A DNA stretch of 64,000 nt from M3 sp045133615 (GCA_045133615.1 JBGUUQ010000069.1:34155-98154); one strand, 5' to 3'; shown: positions 44,508 to 54,414, counted from the stretch's first letter. Numbers and translations: made by a program. The notes: generated by a model not told the origin, from the sequence alone.

Positions 44508-45188
44508 ATGGCAAATAATAAGAACCAAACCGAGACTCGCACATCTATCGACGAGCTCAACGACTCGCTTTCAAGCATCGAACAAAAAGTAGAAAACAAC
44601 AAAAAAATGATTGGATGGGCCGTTACAGCACTTCTCGCCGTTATCTGCCTCATCATCGCCTACATATTCCTCATTCGTGAGCCGGGCATACAGTCAGCCA
44701 ACGAAGCTATCGGTCAAGCCGACGTCACCCTCGCTCAAGGCAACGACTCTATCGCCCTCGTGCAATATCAGCAAGTAGCCAACGAATACGGTTACGATGC
44801 CGGCAATCGTGCTGCTCTTCAAGCTGCCATCCTCCTCTACGAAAAGAAAGACTATCAGGCTGCCCTCGATTACGCTAAGAGATACGATGCAGAAGAAAAC
44901 CTCATCGGTGCTGCCGCTGCTGCACTCCAAGGCGACTGCCTCGTTAACCTCGAAAAATACGACGAAGCTATCGACGCTTTCCAAAAAGCAGTTAAAATCT
45001 CCGATGGCAACGCTCTCTACACCCCCATCTTCTTGATGAAGCAAGCCACCGTACTCCGTCACCAAGAAAGATATGCCGATGAAGCAAAAATCTACGAAGA
45101 AATCAAAGCCGAATATCCCGAATTCGGTGCTGCCTACAACGTAGACATCGAAAAATACCTCCAACGCGCACAAGCTCAGGCAAAATAA
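44508..45188 (+). CDS. Membrane-anchored tetratricopeptide-repeat protein
   Basis: The 226-residue protein has a Gln/Asn/Thr-rich cytoplasmic N-terminus, one membrane helix ('MIGWAVTALLAVICLIIAYIFL' region, about 41-62) and a periplasmic domain of TPR-like helical pairs. 'LAQGNDSIALVQYQQVANEYGYDAGNRAA' is one pair; a second is 'KYDEAIDAFQKAVKIS'. The layout recalls YfgM-type proteins that work with periplasmic chaperones, though sequence similarity was not checked. It has its own promoter and terminator. Confidence 0.82.
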   Translation: MANNKNQTETRTSIDELNDSLSSIEQKVENNKKMIGWAVTALLAVICLIIAYIFLIREPGIQSANEAIGQADVTLAQGNDSIALVQYQQVANEYGYDAGNRAALQAAILLYEKKDYQAALDYAKRYDAEENLIGAAAAALQGDCLVNLEKYDEAIDAFQKAVKISDGNALYTPIFLMKQATVLRHQERYADEAKIYEEIKAEYPEFGAAYNVDIEKYLQRAQAQAK

Positions 45189-45210
45189 TTAAAATTCAAT
45201 CCAAATACCC

Positions 45211-45246
45211 GAAAAGGGGGCGGACATCCGCCCCCTTTTCTCATTT
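45211..45246 (+). terminator. Terminator of the TPR gene
   Basis: GAAAAGGGGGCGGA (45211-45224) pairs with TCCGCCCCCTTTTC (45227-45240), followed by a T-rich tail. The loop is only 2-4 bases. Confidence 0.9.
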
Positions 45247-45284
45247 ACCCTCTTTCCATTTCCTATTTTCCATCAAAAAAGTCT

Positions 45285-45292
45285 TATCTTTG
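45285..45292 (+). promoter_or_regulatory. Promoter -7 box of lpxB
   Basis: TATCTTTG, exact consensus, ends 5 bases before ATG 45298, so transcription would begin at or next to the start codon. Confidence 0.65.
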
Positions 45293-45297
45293 TACAC

Positions 45298-46431
45298 ATG
45301 AACTACTTTATATCTGTTGGAGAAGCTTCAGGCGACATACACGCCGCCCAACTCATTCAAGCCATTCGCACTGTCGATACCGATGCGCAGTTCACATTCC
45401 TCGGAGGCGACCTCATGGTCGCCGCTGCCGGCAACGAACCGCTCATCCACTATCGACGCATGGCATATATGGGTTTCAGCGAAGTCATTCGCCATCTCCC
45501 CGACGTACTCGGCAACCTCAAAAGAGCCAAACAAGCCATCGCGACCGAACATCCCGATGCACTCATCCTCATAGACTACCCAAGCTTCAACCTCAAGCTT
45601 GCAGCTCATGCACATAAGCTCTCCATTCCCGTCTACTACTACATCTCCCCTAAAGTATGGGCATGGAAAGAGTATCGCGTCAAATCCATCAAGCGATACG
45701 TACGCCGACTATTCTCCATCCTCCCCTTTGAAGTCGACTTCTACCGTCGCCACGACTACCCCGTCACCTACGTAGGCAACCCCTCCGTCGAAGAAATCGA
45801 AGCACGCGCCGCCGCTCTCCCCTCGCGCAGCGACTTCCTCTCTCGCCACTCGCTCCCCGACCGCCCCATCTTGGCACTCGTCCCTGGCAGCCGACGCGGA
45901 GAGATTAAATGCAACCTTCCCGTCATGGCAGAAGTGGCAACACGATTCCCCGACTACCAGCCCATCGTAGCCGGAGCACCCGGCATCGACCGCGAAATCT
46001 ACACCGCCTACACCAACCTACCCATCATCACCGGAGCCACATTTGAACTGATGAACGCAGCCGACATCGCCCTCGTCACCTCCGGCACCGCCACACTCGA
46101 ATGTGCACTTCTCTCCACCCCGCAGGTAGCCTGCTATCGCTCCAACGGACAACGTTGGGCCTACGAACTCTTCAAGCGCATCCTCAAAGTTTCCCACGTC
46201 ACACTACCCAACCTCATCGCCGGAGCCACCGTCATTCCCGAAATGTTGCTCCACCAATGCAACCCCGACGACGTAGAGCGCGAATTGAGAGCCATACTCC
46301 CCGGCACACCGGGACGCAAAGCCCAACTCGACGGCTACGCCACCATGCGTGCCAATCTGGGAACCTCCGATGCCGCCTCCACCACCGCACAAATCATATT
46401 CAACGACCTCACCACACTCCACCGACAATGA
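45298..46431 (+). CDS. lpxB: Lipid-A-disaccharide synthase
   Basis: The 377-residue GT-B enzyme joins UDP-2,3-diacylglucosamine and lipid X to make the lipid A disaccharide at the inner membrane. The N-terminal 'FISVGEASGDIHAAQLI' and the C-terminal 'ALVPGSRRGEIKCNLPVMAE' are LpxB signatures, and 'YYISPKVWAWKEYRVKSI' lies between. It overlaps the phosphatase gene by 4 bases (ATGA). The length is usual for the family. Confidence 0.96.
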   Translation: MNYFISVGEASGDIHAAQLIQAIRTVDTDAQFTFLGGDLMVAAAGNEPLIHYRRMAYMGFSEVIRHLPDVLGNLKRAKQAIATEHPDALILIDYPSFNLKLAAHAHKLSIPVYYYISPKVWAWKEYRVKSIKRYVRRLFSILPFEVDFYRRHDYPVTYVGNPSVEEIEARAAALPSRSDFLSRHSLPDRPILALVPGSRRGEIKCNLPVMAEVATRFPDYQPIVAGAPGIDREIYTAYTNLPIITGATFELMNAADIALVTSGTATLECALLSTPQVACYRSNGQRWAYELFKRILKVSHVTLPNLIAGATVIPEMLLHQCNPDDVERELRAILPGTPGRKAQLDGYATMRANLGTSDAASTTAQIIFNDLTTLHRQ

Positions 46432-46964
46432 AACCCGTCACCCTCCCCCCATTGCCTCCCATCGGGCTACGTCCCGTACGCATACTTTTCGTCTGTCTCG
46501 GCAACATCTGTCGCTCCCCGGCTGCTGAAGGCATACTGCGAGCCATCATCGAAGAAAACGCCGACAGCCTAAATTGGGAAATCGACTCCGCCGGTCTCTA
46601 TGGCGGACACGCCGGCGACCTCCCCGACCACCGCATGCGCATTCATGCACGCCGTCGCGGATTGCAGCTCACCCACCGAAGCCGCAAAGTCACCGCCGCC
46701 GATCTCGACTACTTCGACATCATACTCGGAATGGACCATTCCAACCTCAGCCGACTCCGCGACCTCTCCCCATCGATTGAGACCGACGCAAAAATTCTCC
46801 CCATGATATCATTTGTCAACACCGTCGCCACTCGCTACGACCACATCCCCGACCCCTACTACGACGGCGACGAAGGATTCGAACTCGTCCTCGACCTCCT
46901 CAGCGACGGATGCCATCACCTCTACAACACCATCACCCAAGCCCGCACCCTGCAACAACAATGA
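46428..46964 (+). CDS. Low-molecular-weight protein-tyrosine phosphatase
   Basis: The 178-residue enzyme carries the active-site loop CLGNICRSP (C-x5-R) in 'RILFVCLGNICRSPAAEGI' and the general-acid DP in 'DHIPDPYYDG'. The start ATG 46428 overlaps the lpxB stop; a longer frame inside lpxB is a shadow. In envelope gene clusters such phosphatases often control tyrosine kinases for capsule export, but the target here is unknown. Confidence 0.9.
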   Translation: MKPVTLPPLPPIGLRPVRILFVCLGNICRSPAAEGILRAIIEENADSLNWEIDSAGLYGGHAGDLPDHRMRIHARRRGLQLTHRSRKVTAADLDYFDIILGMDHSNLSRLRDLSPSIETDAKILPMISFVNTVATRYDHIPDPYYDGDEGFELVLDLLSDGCHHLYNTITQARTLQQQ

Positions 46965-47701
46965 AAACCATTCTGCTACCCATCCTCATCACCCTCATAT
47001 TCTCCACCACACTCCCCGCATGCAGTTGCGCCTCCGATAGCAATGCCGAGCTTCCCACACCCGTCGAAGCCTCCGACACCTTGTCACGCTACCTCATCTG
47101 CCTCGACTCCATGCCCGACCACGGCTGCGTCAAGCTCCCGCTGCGCCGTCGCGTCGGCTACCTCGGGCGCACCTTCAACGACAGCAACTACCTCCACATA
47201 CAGGCAGCCACAGCCATCGGCATAGAGCCGCTCAACGACCTCGCCGGCACATGGCATGCCACCCGTCCCCTCGTCAAAATTCGCACCTGCCGCGACTTCT
47301 ACATCGACCGGCTCACCCACTCACTCCCCTACCTCGTCCCCGAAGCAGCAACACTCCTCCACGACATCGGACGCTCATTTCGCGACTCCCTCGCTGCACG
47401 AGGCGGAGGAAGCTACCGCATAAAAGTCACCTCCGTGCTGCGCACCCCCGCCACCATCGCACGGCTGCGTCGTCGCAACGCCAACGCCGTCGACACATCC
47501 GCCCACCAATTCGGCACCACATTCGACATCTCCTACGCCAAATTCATCTGCGACTCAATCACCGTCTCACGCACACAGGAAGACCTCAAAAACCTCCTCG
47601 CCGAAATCCTCCTCAACCTCCGCGACTCATCTCGCTGCTACGTCAAATACGAACGCCGCCAAGCCTGCTTCCACATCACCGCCCGCCCCCTCACCCCCTA
47701 A
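46961..47701 (+). CDS. Secreted DUF5715-like protein
   Basis: The 246-residue product has an N-terminal hydrophobic export signal ('TILLPILITLIFSTTLPACSC'), possibly a lipoprotein. The conserved part resembles small periplasmic peptidase-like proteins: 'VKLPLRRRVGYLGRTFND', 'SYRIKVTSVLRTPATIARL', 'HQFGTTFDISY'. A late His/Asp pair ('HQFGTTFD') resembles that of D-Ala-D-Ala peptidase-like folds, but this is weak. ATG 46961 overlaps the phosphatase stop, so lpxB, phosphatase and this gene form one operon. Confidence 0.7.
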   Translation: MKTILLPILITLIFSTTLPACSCASDSNAELPTPVEASDTLSRYLICLDSMPDHGCVKLPLRRRVGYLGRTFNDSNYLHIQAATAIGIEPLNDLAGTWHATRPLVKIRTCRDFYIDRLTHSLPYLVPEAATLLHDIGRSFRDSLAARGGGSYRIKVTSVLRTPATIARLRRRNANAVDTSAHQFGTTFDISYAKFICDSITVSRTQEDLKNLLAEILLNLRDSSRCYVKYERRQACFHITARPLTP

Positions 47702-47741
47702 AAGGGCTACAACAGTAATTCGCGAACACAATTGCATTTAA

Positions 47742-49400
47742 TTAAAATAAAGATATCTGTTGAGGCTTCAAATTTGCCTTGAGCATATTACAATATTGCA
47801 GCAATTCTGGGGTCATGCTATCCCGCATATATTTCACAATATTCATCAAATCGATTCTCATCAATAATTCTTTATTAATCACCCGTTTTGCATCTATAAA
47901 AATGAGTGCATTTATAAATGATTGAACAGATGAACTATTTAGAATATTTTGTGTAATAATTGCGTCTTCAAGAGTATTCAACCCCAACATATAACAAGTA
48001 TCATCCAACATTACACTTTTACCAAGAATTGGTGTAACAATAGAAAAATTTGCTTTCTTATATAATCCTGATACAGCAATCTTATATGGCTTAAACGAGT
48101 ACTTTCCTATCCCAAACATACAAAAACGTGAACGACCTTTATAAATACGGCTACCTCTGTTATCTAAATATTCGGCATGCTCCAATAAATACTGATAAGT
48201 TTTAGGATATTTACACTCAATCCATTGAGTATCATCAGAAGTCGACTGTTGGGTTACAATTACATATTTTTTCGTTGTAGAAATTATACCGCCTTTAATA
48301 TCGGAACTCTTCAGCAACGGATAAATCATATCATCTTCAATATCCACAATCTCACCTAAGCCATTAACATATTGAGAGCCGTTGTATGACAACTCCATTA
48401 CTTTTGCACAATCGTGCTTGACCCCAGACCACCATTTTAAAGGAGACTCCCCGTCTATAAATGCATAATTTCGATAAGCCGCAATGTCTGAAACAAAAGA
48501 ATTATTTACCCAACCATATTCTTGAACACTTTGCTTGGTATAAAAGTCTTTTACTTCACACTGCATTTCTTCAATCCGATCCTTAAATGAACAATAAAAC
48601 AATGAGGCAGCAACTGATACATTAAATTCCCTTTTTGCATCAATATTATACTGCCGAATATCATTTATCGCCATTTTTTTTTCGCGTTGACCATACACTA
48701 TATTCTTTATTACTGAATTTTTAAGCAATAAAGCAAGGTGCGCATTTTCTCCGGCAAGTAATTCAATCATCTGACAACAAATATATTCAGCTATGTCGAA
48801 ATTGCTTTTCCCTGTTATCGCATCTAATCCGCCTAATTTCTTGAAATTAGTTTTTGGAGGCAAATTAGAACTTTTGATTCCTCCCAATTTACTATTGGTC
48901 ACCCATGGCGGATTTCCCAATACCAATATTTCTTTTCCCCTTATATTTTGCTTAATATCAGTAAAGTCAAAATCAAATATATTCTGATGATATAAATGAA
49001 TTTTTGCTTGACTTTTATCCGGACAATCAATACTCTGCTGAAGAATTTGAACTTTCAATTCATCAAGGTATGGTTTATAAATTTCAATCCCATATATATC
49101 CTCAACTGTATCAAACACTTGCATTGCAGCCATAATAAAATGACCTTTACCACAAGTGGGTTCTATTATGATTTGAGGATTTACTCCACATTCCTTCAAC
49201 AGCCGACATACATCAAGAGCCAAATTCATATTTGTTTGCCAATCCCCATACTCTTCTTTAAGAGTTACTCTATCAGACCGTTCAGAAAGTTCACTGCGAT
49301 ACTCAAAAAAAGATTGGACACCACACATCTCTTCCAATTTCGCATTTGCATCTAAAAGCGGAAGATTTTTTACAGATTCAATATAGCTACTTGCCGTCAT
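47742..49400 (-). CDS. Adenine-specific DNA methyltransferase of a restriction-modification pair
   Basis: The 552-residue protein has the N6-adenine methyltransferase motifs: 'EYGDWQTN' near 50-57, motif I 'EPTCGKG' (80-86) for S-adenosylmethionine, and motif IV 'NPPW' (163-166). A long target-recognition-like C-terminal half follows. Its start overlaps the stop of the putative nuclease gene by 14 bases on the same strand, so they are coupled. The base composition is markedly AT-rich with codon use unlike the neighbours, a sign of transfer. Target site unknown. Confidence 0.88.
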   Translation of the reverse strand: MTASSYIESVKNLPLLDANAKLEEMCGVQSFFEYRSELSERSDRVTLKEEYGDWQTNMNLALDVCRLLKECGVNPQIIIEPTCGKGHFIMAAMQVFDTVEDIYGIEIYKPYLDELKVQILQQSIDCPDKSQAKIHLYHQNIFDFDFTDIKQNIRGKEILVLGNPPWVTNSKLGGIKSSNLPPKTNFKKLGGLDAITGKSNFDIAEYICCQMIELLAGENAHLALLLKNSVIKNIVYGQREKKMAINDIRQYNIDAKREFNVSVAASLFYCSFKDRIEEMQCEVKDFYTKQSVQEYGWVNNSFVSDIAAYRNYAFIDGESPLKWWSGVKHDCAKVMELSYNGSQYVNGLGEIVDIEDDMIYPLLKSSDIKGGIISTTKKYVIVTQQSTSDDTQWIECKYPKTYQYLLEHAEYLDNRGSRIYKGRSRFCMFGIGKYSFKPYKIAVSGLYKKANFSIVTPILGKSVMLDDTCYMLGLNTLEDAIITQNILNSSSVQSFINALIFIDAKRVINKELLMRIDLMNIVKYMRDSMTPELLQYCNMLKANLKPQQISLF

Positions 49401-50055
49401 ACTTCACTATAGGTATAATACCATCCACATCCTCATTTAATGACACAATTCTACTATATTGCAATCGCCATTGCAATGCATTGGATATTGTCAAATACCC
49501 TATCATTGGTGGGTTCTTAAGTATTTCAGCCGCCATATTGCTTAATGTCACTTCGTCTGCTGGAATCTTATAGTCCGATAAAAATGCGAATATATCATCT
49601 ACATTTCCATTGTTGTTGACGATACTTAATAATCCTGTTGTCGTTTGATAGTCCGCTGTGCGTTTTGCTTCTATAAATGAGCATGATAGAAAGTCTAACC
49701 GTCCTTTCTTCAACTTTTCATCATCCGTTTTCCTATAAACAAATACCATCAGATTGTAACCCAAACCATATATTTTTTGCTTACTATCCTTATATGGGCA
49801 ACTTGATTGAGGCTGCTTGATTGAAGTAACCTTAATGTCGGTATTAACTGATGGTAAATCCAACCCATTAGCAGAATTTCCAATAGTCAAGTCATATCGT
49901 TGCGCAAGAAAATCCTTAAACAAATGTTCCACAAAGGTCCCGACTGCCTTACCGTCAGTAACTCCGAACAATTCGTCTCTAAAAACTTCGCTTTCCTTAA
50001 GACAGAATTCTTCTGCGCATTTTATTAATCTTTGTATTGTCAATTCCTTCTTCAT
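49387..50055 (-). CDS. Putative type II restriction endonuclease
   Basis: The 222-residue protein has no recognised family name, but carries a PD-(D/E)xK-like core: Glu43 in 'FVEHLFKDFL', Asp66, and 'DIK' at 73-75 within 'PSVNTDIKVTS'. This is the style of many type II enzymes. It is the first gene of the AT-rich unit, with a -7 box 24 bases upstream, and precedes its partner methyltransferase. Nuclease identity is an inference from motif plus gene pairing. Confidence 0.72.
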   Translation of the reverse strand: MKKELTIQRLIKCAEEFCLKESEVFRDELFGVTDGKAVGTFVEHLFKDFLAQRYDLTIGNSANGLDLPSVNTDIKVTSIKQPQSSCPYKDSKQKIYGLGYNLMVFVYRKTDDEKLKKGRLDFLSCSFIEAKRTADYQTTTGLLSIVNNNGNVDDIFAFLSDYKIPADEVTLSNMAAEILKNPPMIGYLTISNALQWRLQYSRIVSLNEDVDGIIPIVKYDGK

Positions 50056-50078
50056 ATTGATTGCAATATAATTCTACA

Positions 50079-50086
50079 CAAATTTA
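50079..50086 (-). promoter_or_regulatory. Promoter -7 box of the restriction-modification pair
   Basis: The minus strand reads TAAATTTG, exact consensus, 24 bases before the nuclease start codon. Confidence 0.6.
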
Positions 50087-50184
50087 ATCAATATATTTTA
50101 GGTAATTATTTTAATAACAAATTAATTTTCTCTTTGGTGCTTTTTAAGACACATCCCAACTTCAGACATTACACATAAAATTTA

Positions 50185-50210
50185 CAAGACGACACAATCG
50201 TGCCGTCTTG
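50185..50210 (-). terminator. Possible terminator of the outer-membrane barrel gene
   Basis: CAAGACG (50185-50191) pairs with CGTCTTG (50204-50210), with an inner CAC/GTG pairing. On the minus strand it follows the stop at 50237 and is followed by an AT-rich but imperfect T tract. Confidence 0.5.
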
Positions 50211-50236
50211 CAATTTGGGTTATAGAGAATTATAGA

Positions 50237-50842
50237 TTAAAATTTATATCCGAAAGATACGTAGAGGTTTGAATTTTTAATCGAAGGACTTTCATCATAT
50301 TCGTCATCGGCAACATCTACCAAACCGAAATCATAACCGACTGATGCTGTAAAATGCTTGTTAATTTCAGTACCGAGACGGAAGCCCAATCCAAAATCAA
50401 AACGTTTCACCCCGCCATCTTCGCTGAATGTATCCACTTTGATTGATTCGTCTTCCGTAGCCAACTTAGATTTACCAAACAAACCAATACTGAAGTAAGG
50501 ACCAAACTCACCAAAGAAAGCCAAATCATCATCAAGGACATATTTATAACCGGCATGAATGGGTATTTCCAGATAATAGGCATTGCAATTAAAATCCAAT
50601 TCTCTGCCATAGTCTTTTTCAGCACCTTTTAATGTAATCAAAGCTGCTCCATTAGCATAAAATCCATTACAAACCGACGGCAACATAATCTCGCCCCTGG
50701 CTCCTATATGAAAGCCGATTTTTGAATCTAATTCACTCATGTCGGATAGATTAATACCGGCAACGATTTCTCCCGTAGTCTGTGCATAAGACGCACTCAT
50801 TCCTAAAATCGCAAAAACTGCTGCTAATAAAAACTTTTTCAT
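50237..50842 (-). CDS. Outer-membrane beta-barrel protein
   Basis: The 201-residue product has a signal peptide ('LLAAVFAILGMSASYAQ') and eight alternating strands, ending in the aromatic 'LYVSFGYKF' typical of outer-membrane barrels. Similar to the small OmpA/PorT-like barrels common in Bacteroidales; function unknown. A TATATTTG -7 box lies about 37 bases upstream. Confidence 0.82.
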   Translation of the reverse strand: MKKFLLAAVFAILGMSASYAQTTGEIVAGINLSDMSELDSKIGFHIGARGEIMLPSVCNGFYANGAALITLKGAEKDYGRELDFNCNAYYLEIPIHAGYKYVLDDDLAFFGEFGPYFSIGLFGKSKLATEDESIKVDTFSEDGGVKRFDFGLGFRLGTEINKHFTASVGYDFGLVDVADDEYDESPSIKNSNLYVSFGYKF

Positions 50843-50878
50843 AATAATGTGTTTTTATAAAAATTTGAAAATATATCG

Positions 50879-50886
50879 CAAATATA
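50879..50886 (-). promoter_or_regulatory. Promoter -7 box of the outer-membrane barrel gene
   Basis: The minus strand reads TATATTTG, exact consensus. Confidence 0.6.
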
Positions 50887-51051
50887 CGTATTAATCACAA
50901 ATATAATTGATTTTATCCGAAAAATTTAGCGTTCGGTCCATTTCCCATTAACTTTCAATTCTCCACTCTTAATTTTTAATTAAAAATTCGGCATTGACAC
51001 TCTCAACCCATTTTCAATTCTCCATTTGTAATTTTCAATTAAAAAAAGTCT

Positions 51052-51059
51052 TATCTTTG
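51052..51059 (+). promoter_or_regulatory. Promoter -7 box of the AsmA-like gene
   Basis: TATCTTTG, exact consensus, 19 bases before ATG 51079. Confidence 0.65.
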
Positions 51060-51078
51060 TGAAATAAATGCTTTTGAC

Positions 51079-54000
51079 ATGGCAGAAGGCAAACGAAACA
51101 TCTGGTTGCGCATCACAAAAATTGCCGCATGGACCATCGGGGCGCTGATAGCCCTGATAGCCATCATCTTGTGCCTCACTGCGTGGATACTCACCCCCGC
51201 GCGTCTCACCGCCATCGTCCGCGACACCGCCGCTGAATACATCGACGGCGACATCAGCCTCGGCAAAGTCGAGCTGACCGTTTGGAGCACATTCCCCCAC
51301 GCACGTGTCGACATCGACTCCCTCACCATCCGCACACAGACACTCGCACCCTTCAGCCACCAAATCCCCGGCTACACCGACACCCTCCTCACCCTCCGCC
51401 ACATGCACGGAGGCATCGACCTCGCCCGACTTGCCCTCGGGCACATCCACCTCACCAACGTCGAAATCCGCGCACTCGGAGTCAACGCATTCGCCATCGA
51501 CTCCGCCCGCACCAACTTCGACATCCTCCGCATCCCCACCGACACCATCTCCGACCAACCCGCCACATCCTCCCTCCCCGACATCTCCATCGAGCGATTC
51601 GCCATCCTCGACAGTCGCCCCATACGCTACATATCCCTTGCCGACACCATCTCCGCATCACTCATCCTCGCATCCACATCACTCACCGATGCCGGACTAC
51701 CCGCCTACCGACTCGACACCGGACTCAAAGCCGGCGTCGACCTCCCCCCCGACCTATCCCTCACCGACATCACCCTCTCCACCGACGGCCGCATCACATG
51801 GCAATCCGACACCCCCTACGCCCTCTCACTCGACAACTTCACCGTCGGCATCAACGACCTCCCCTTCACCCTCTCCACCGCCCTCGACTTCGCCGACACC
51901 CTCCGTGTCGACCGATTCACCCTTGAGATGCCCACCGCTAAAGCCACCGACATCCTCCACGCCATCCCCTCCTCCCTTCTCCCCACACTCCCCGAAATCA
52001 AAAGCGACCTCACCGTCGCACTCAAAGCCACACTCGCCGAGCCCTACGCCCCCGCTCGCGACACCATCCCCACCCTCGACATCGACCTCGACATCCCCGG
52101 CGGACACATCAACTACGGCAACGAATTTTTCATCGACAACATAGCCCTGCAACTCACTGCCCACATCGACGGCACCCGGCTCGACCAATCCACCGTCAGC
52201 GTCAGCCGTTTCGACTTCCGACGACTCGGCACAGCATTCACCCTCACAGCCAACGCCACCCGCCTCCTCTCCGACCCGCGCATCGATGGCACATTCGACG
52301 GCACCGTCGACTTCGACCGACTCCCGCCACGACTCATCGGCATCATCCCGGGCGACATTCACGGACGACTCACCGCCGACTCCGACTTCGCCCTGCGCCT
52401 CTCTGACCTCACACCCGAACACTTCCACCGCGCACGCCTCACCGGCAAAGTCGCCCTCAGCAACTTCCGCTACTCACTCATCGACTCCGTCGAGACACGG
52501 CTCTACACCCGCGACGCCACCCTGCGCCTCGGCACAGCCGACGCATTCACATCCCGCGACAACCAACACCGCGTCGACTCACTCCTCACACTCTCCGTCA
52601 AGTTCGACACTCTCGCTCTCCTCTACGACAACATGAACTTCGAGCTGAGCAACCTCCGCGCCGGCATCGGATGCCTCAACACAGCCGACTCCCGCGACAC
52701 CACTCAAGTCAACCCCATCGGAGGCTCATTCCACTTCGACCGTTTCCGCTTCACAGCCCCCGACTCCACACGCCTCCGCCTCCGCGACATCTCCGCACGA
52801 GCCACCCTTCGCCGCTACCAAGGCGACCGCAAGCTCCCCGAAATCCTCGCCAACATCACCGCCAAGCGCATCCGATATATCGACCGCCTCAACCGCGTAT
52901 CCCTCACCGACGGCACATTCGACCTCTCCGCCAACATCAAGCCTCGCCAACAGCGATCCGCTGCCGACTCCGCAGCCATCGCCGCTCGCCGTCGCCGCAC
53001 TCGACAGCAACGTTGGCAGACCGCCGGCACCGAATCCGTCACAATGGACCTCGACAGCTCCACACGTCGACTCATCAGACGACTCAACCTCCACGGCAAC
53101 ATCACCGCCAAGCGCGGACGACTCTTCACCCCCTACTTCCCCCTGCGCAACTCCATCGCCGACCTAAATATGGACTTCTCCACCGACTCCCTCACCTTCC
53201 GTCGCGTCCGCTACCGGGCAGGAGAGTCCGACTTCACCCTTTCAGGCAAAGTCACAGGCATATCCCGTTTCCTCACCTCACGCAGCGGCACATCGCCACT
53301 GCGCATCCGCTTCCACTCCCATAGCGACAAAATCGACGTCAACCAACTCTCCTACGCCGTATTCGCCGGAGCAGCATTCGCCGAGAAAGAAGCCGCCACA
53401 GCCGTCGACCTATCCACCATCGACGACGACGACAACCTCGACGCCACCCTCATGGCCACAGCCGCCGACACCATCACAGCCATCGTCGTCCCCTTCAACA
53501 TCGACGCCGAGATGACACTCCAAGCCGACACCATCATCTACACCGACATCGCCCTGCGGCAATTCGCCGGCTCACTCCTCATGCGCAACGGAGCCATCAA
53601 CCTGTCCAACCTCTCCGCACTCACCGACTTCGGCTCCGCAAGCCTCACAGCCCTCTACTCCGCACCGCGGAAAGACAACATCCGATTCGGATTCGGCATC
53701 CAGCTCGACAAAGTCGACCTCAAAGAAGCCATCGGACTCATCCCCTCCGTCGACTCCCTCATGCCACTCATCCGCAACTTCGCCGGCATCGTCAACGCCG
53801 ACGTCGCAGCCACCACCGACATCGACTCCGCGATGAACTTCATCATGCCATCGCTCAACGCTGCCATCAAGCTCGAAGGCGACAGCCTCGTCCTCCTCGA
53901 CCCCGACACATTCAAAAGCGTCTCAAAGTGGCTCCTTTTCAAGAAAAAAGACCGAAACGTCATCGACCACATGGGAGTCGAACTGCTCGTAGCCAACTCC

Positions 54001-54414
54001 ACCCTCCAGCTATTCCCCTTCATGTTCGACATCGACCGCTACCGCATCGGAGTCATGGGCTACAACGACCTCGCGCTCAACCTCAACTACCACGTCTCAG
54101 TCCTCAAGTCCCCCCTCCCCTTCAAATTCGGCATCAACATCACCGGCAACACCGACGACATGAAAATCCGTGTCGGCAAAGCACGTTACAACGAAAAATC
54201 CGCCGCACAGTCCATCGCCATCGTCGACACCACTCGCGTCAACCTCCTCAAGCAGATCGAAAACGTATTCCGCCGAGGAGCCAACTCCGCACGACTTGGC
54301 AACCTCAACGTCAACCACCGCCGGCAAGACCTCACCCCCACCGACGCCGATACCATATCCCGCGCCGACTCCCTCCGGCTCATCTCCGCAGGCATCCTCT
54401 CCCCCACCCAATAA
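51079..54414 (+). CDS. AsmA-like large envelope protein
   Basis: The 1111-residue protein has a single N-terminal membrane helix ('AAWTIGALIALIAIILCLTAW', about 12-32) and a long periplasmic beta-rich body with the AsmA-family opening 'GDISLGKVELTVWSTFPH'. The C-terminal 'LKIEGDSLVLLDPDTFKSVS' style segment is typical of AsmA-like proteins. The family is linked to phospholipid transport between membranes as a long groove-like bridge. Very C-rich codon use matches the local genome. HAD phosphatase and aroB follow. Confidence 0.85.
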   Translation: MAEGKRNIWLRITKIAAWTIGALIALIAIILCLTAWILTPARLTAIVRDTAAEYIDGDISLGKVELTVWSTFPHARVDIDSLTIRTQTLAPFSHQIPGYTDTLLTLRHMHGGIDLARLALGHIHLTNVEIRALGVNAFAIDSARTNFDILRIPTDTISDQPATSSLPDISIERFAILDSRPIRYISLADTISASLILASTSLTDAGLPAYRLDTGLKAGVDLPPDLSLTDITLSTDGRITWQSDTPYALSLDNFTVGINDLPFTLSTALDFADTLRVDRFTLEMPTAKATDILHAIPSSLLPTLPEIKSDLTVALKATLAEPYAPARDTIPTLDIDLDIPGGHINYGNEFFIDNIALQLTAHIDGTRLDQSTVSVSRFDFRRLGTAFTLTANATRLLSDPRIDGTFDGTVDFDRLPPRLIGIIPGDIHGRLTADSDFALRLSDLTPEHFHRARLTGKVALSNFRYSLIDSVETRLYTRDATLRLGTADAFTSRDNQHRVDSLLTLSVKFDTLALLYDNMNFELSNLRAGIGCLNTADSRDTTQVNPIGGSFHFDRFRFTAPDSTRLRLRDISARATLRRYQGDRKLPEILANITAKRIRYIDRLNRVSLTDGTFDLSANIKPRQQRSAADSAAIAARRRRTRQQRWQTAGTESVTMDLDSSTRRLIRRLNLHGNITAKRGRLFTPYFPLRNSIADLNMDFSTDSLTFRRVRYRAGESDFTLSGKVTGISRFLTSRSGTSPLRIRFHSHSDKIDVNQLSYAVFAGAAFAEKEAATAVDLSTIDDDDNLDATLMATAADTITAIVVPFNIDAEMTLQADTIIYTDIALRQFAGSLLMRNGAINLSNLSALTDFGSASLTALYSAPRKDNIRFGFGIQLDKVDLKEAIGLIPSVDSLMPLIRNFAGIVNADVAATTDIDSAMNFIMPSLNAAIKLEGDSLVLLDPDTFKSVSKWLLFKKKDRNVIDHMGVELLVANSTLQLFPFMFDIDRYRIGVMGYNDLALNLNYHVSVLKSPLPFKFGINITGNTDDMKIRVGKARYNEKSAAQSIAIVDTTRVNLLKQIENVFRRGANSARLGNLNVNHRRQDLTPTDADTISRADSLRLISAGILSPTQ

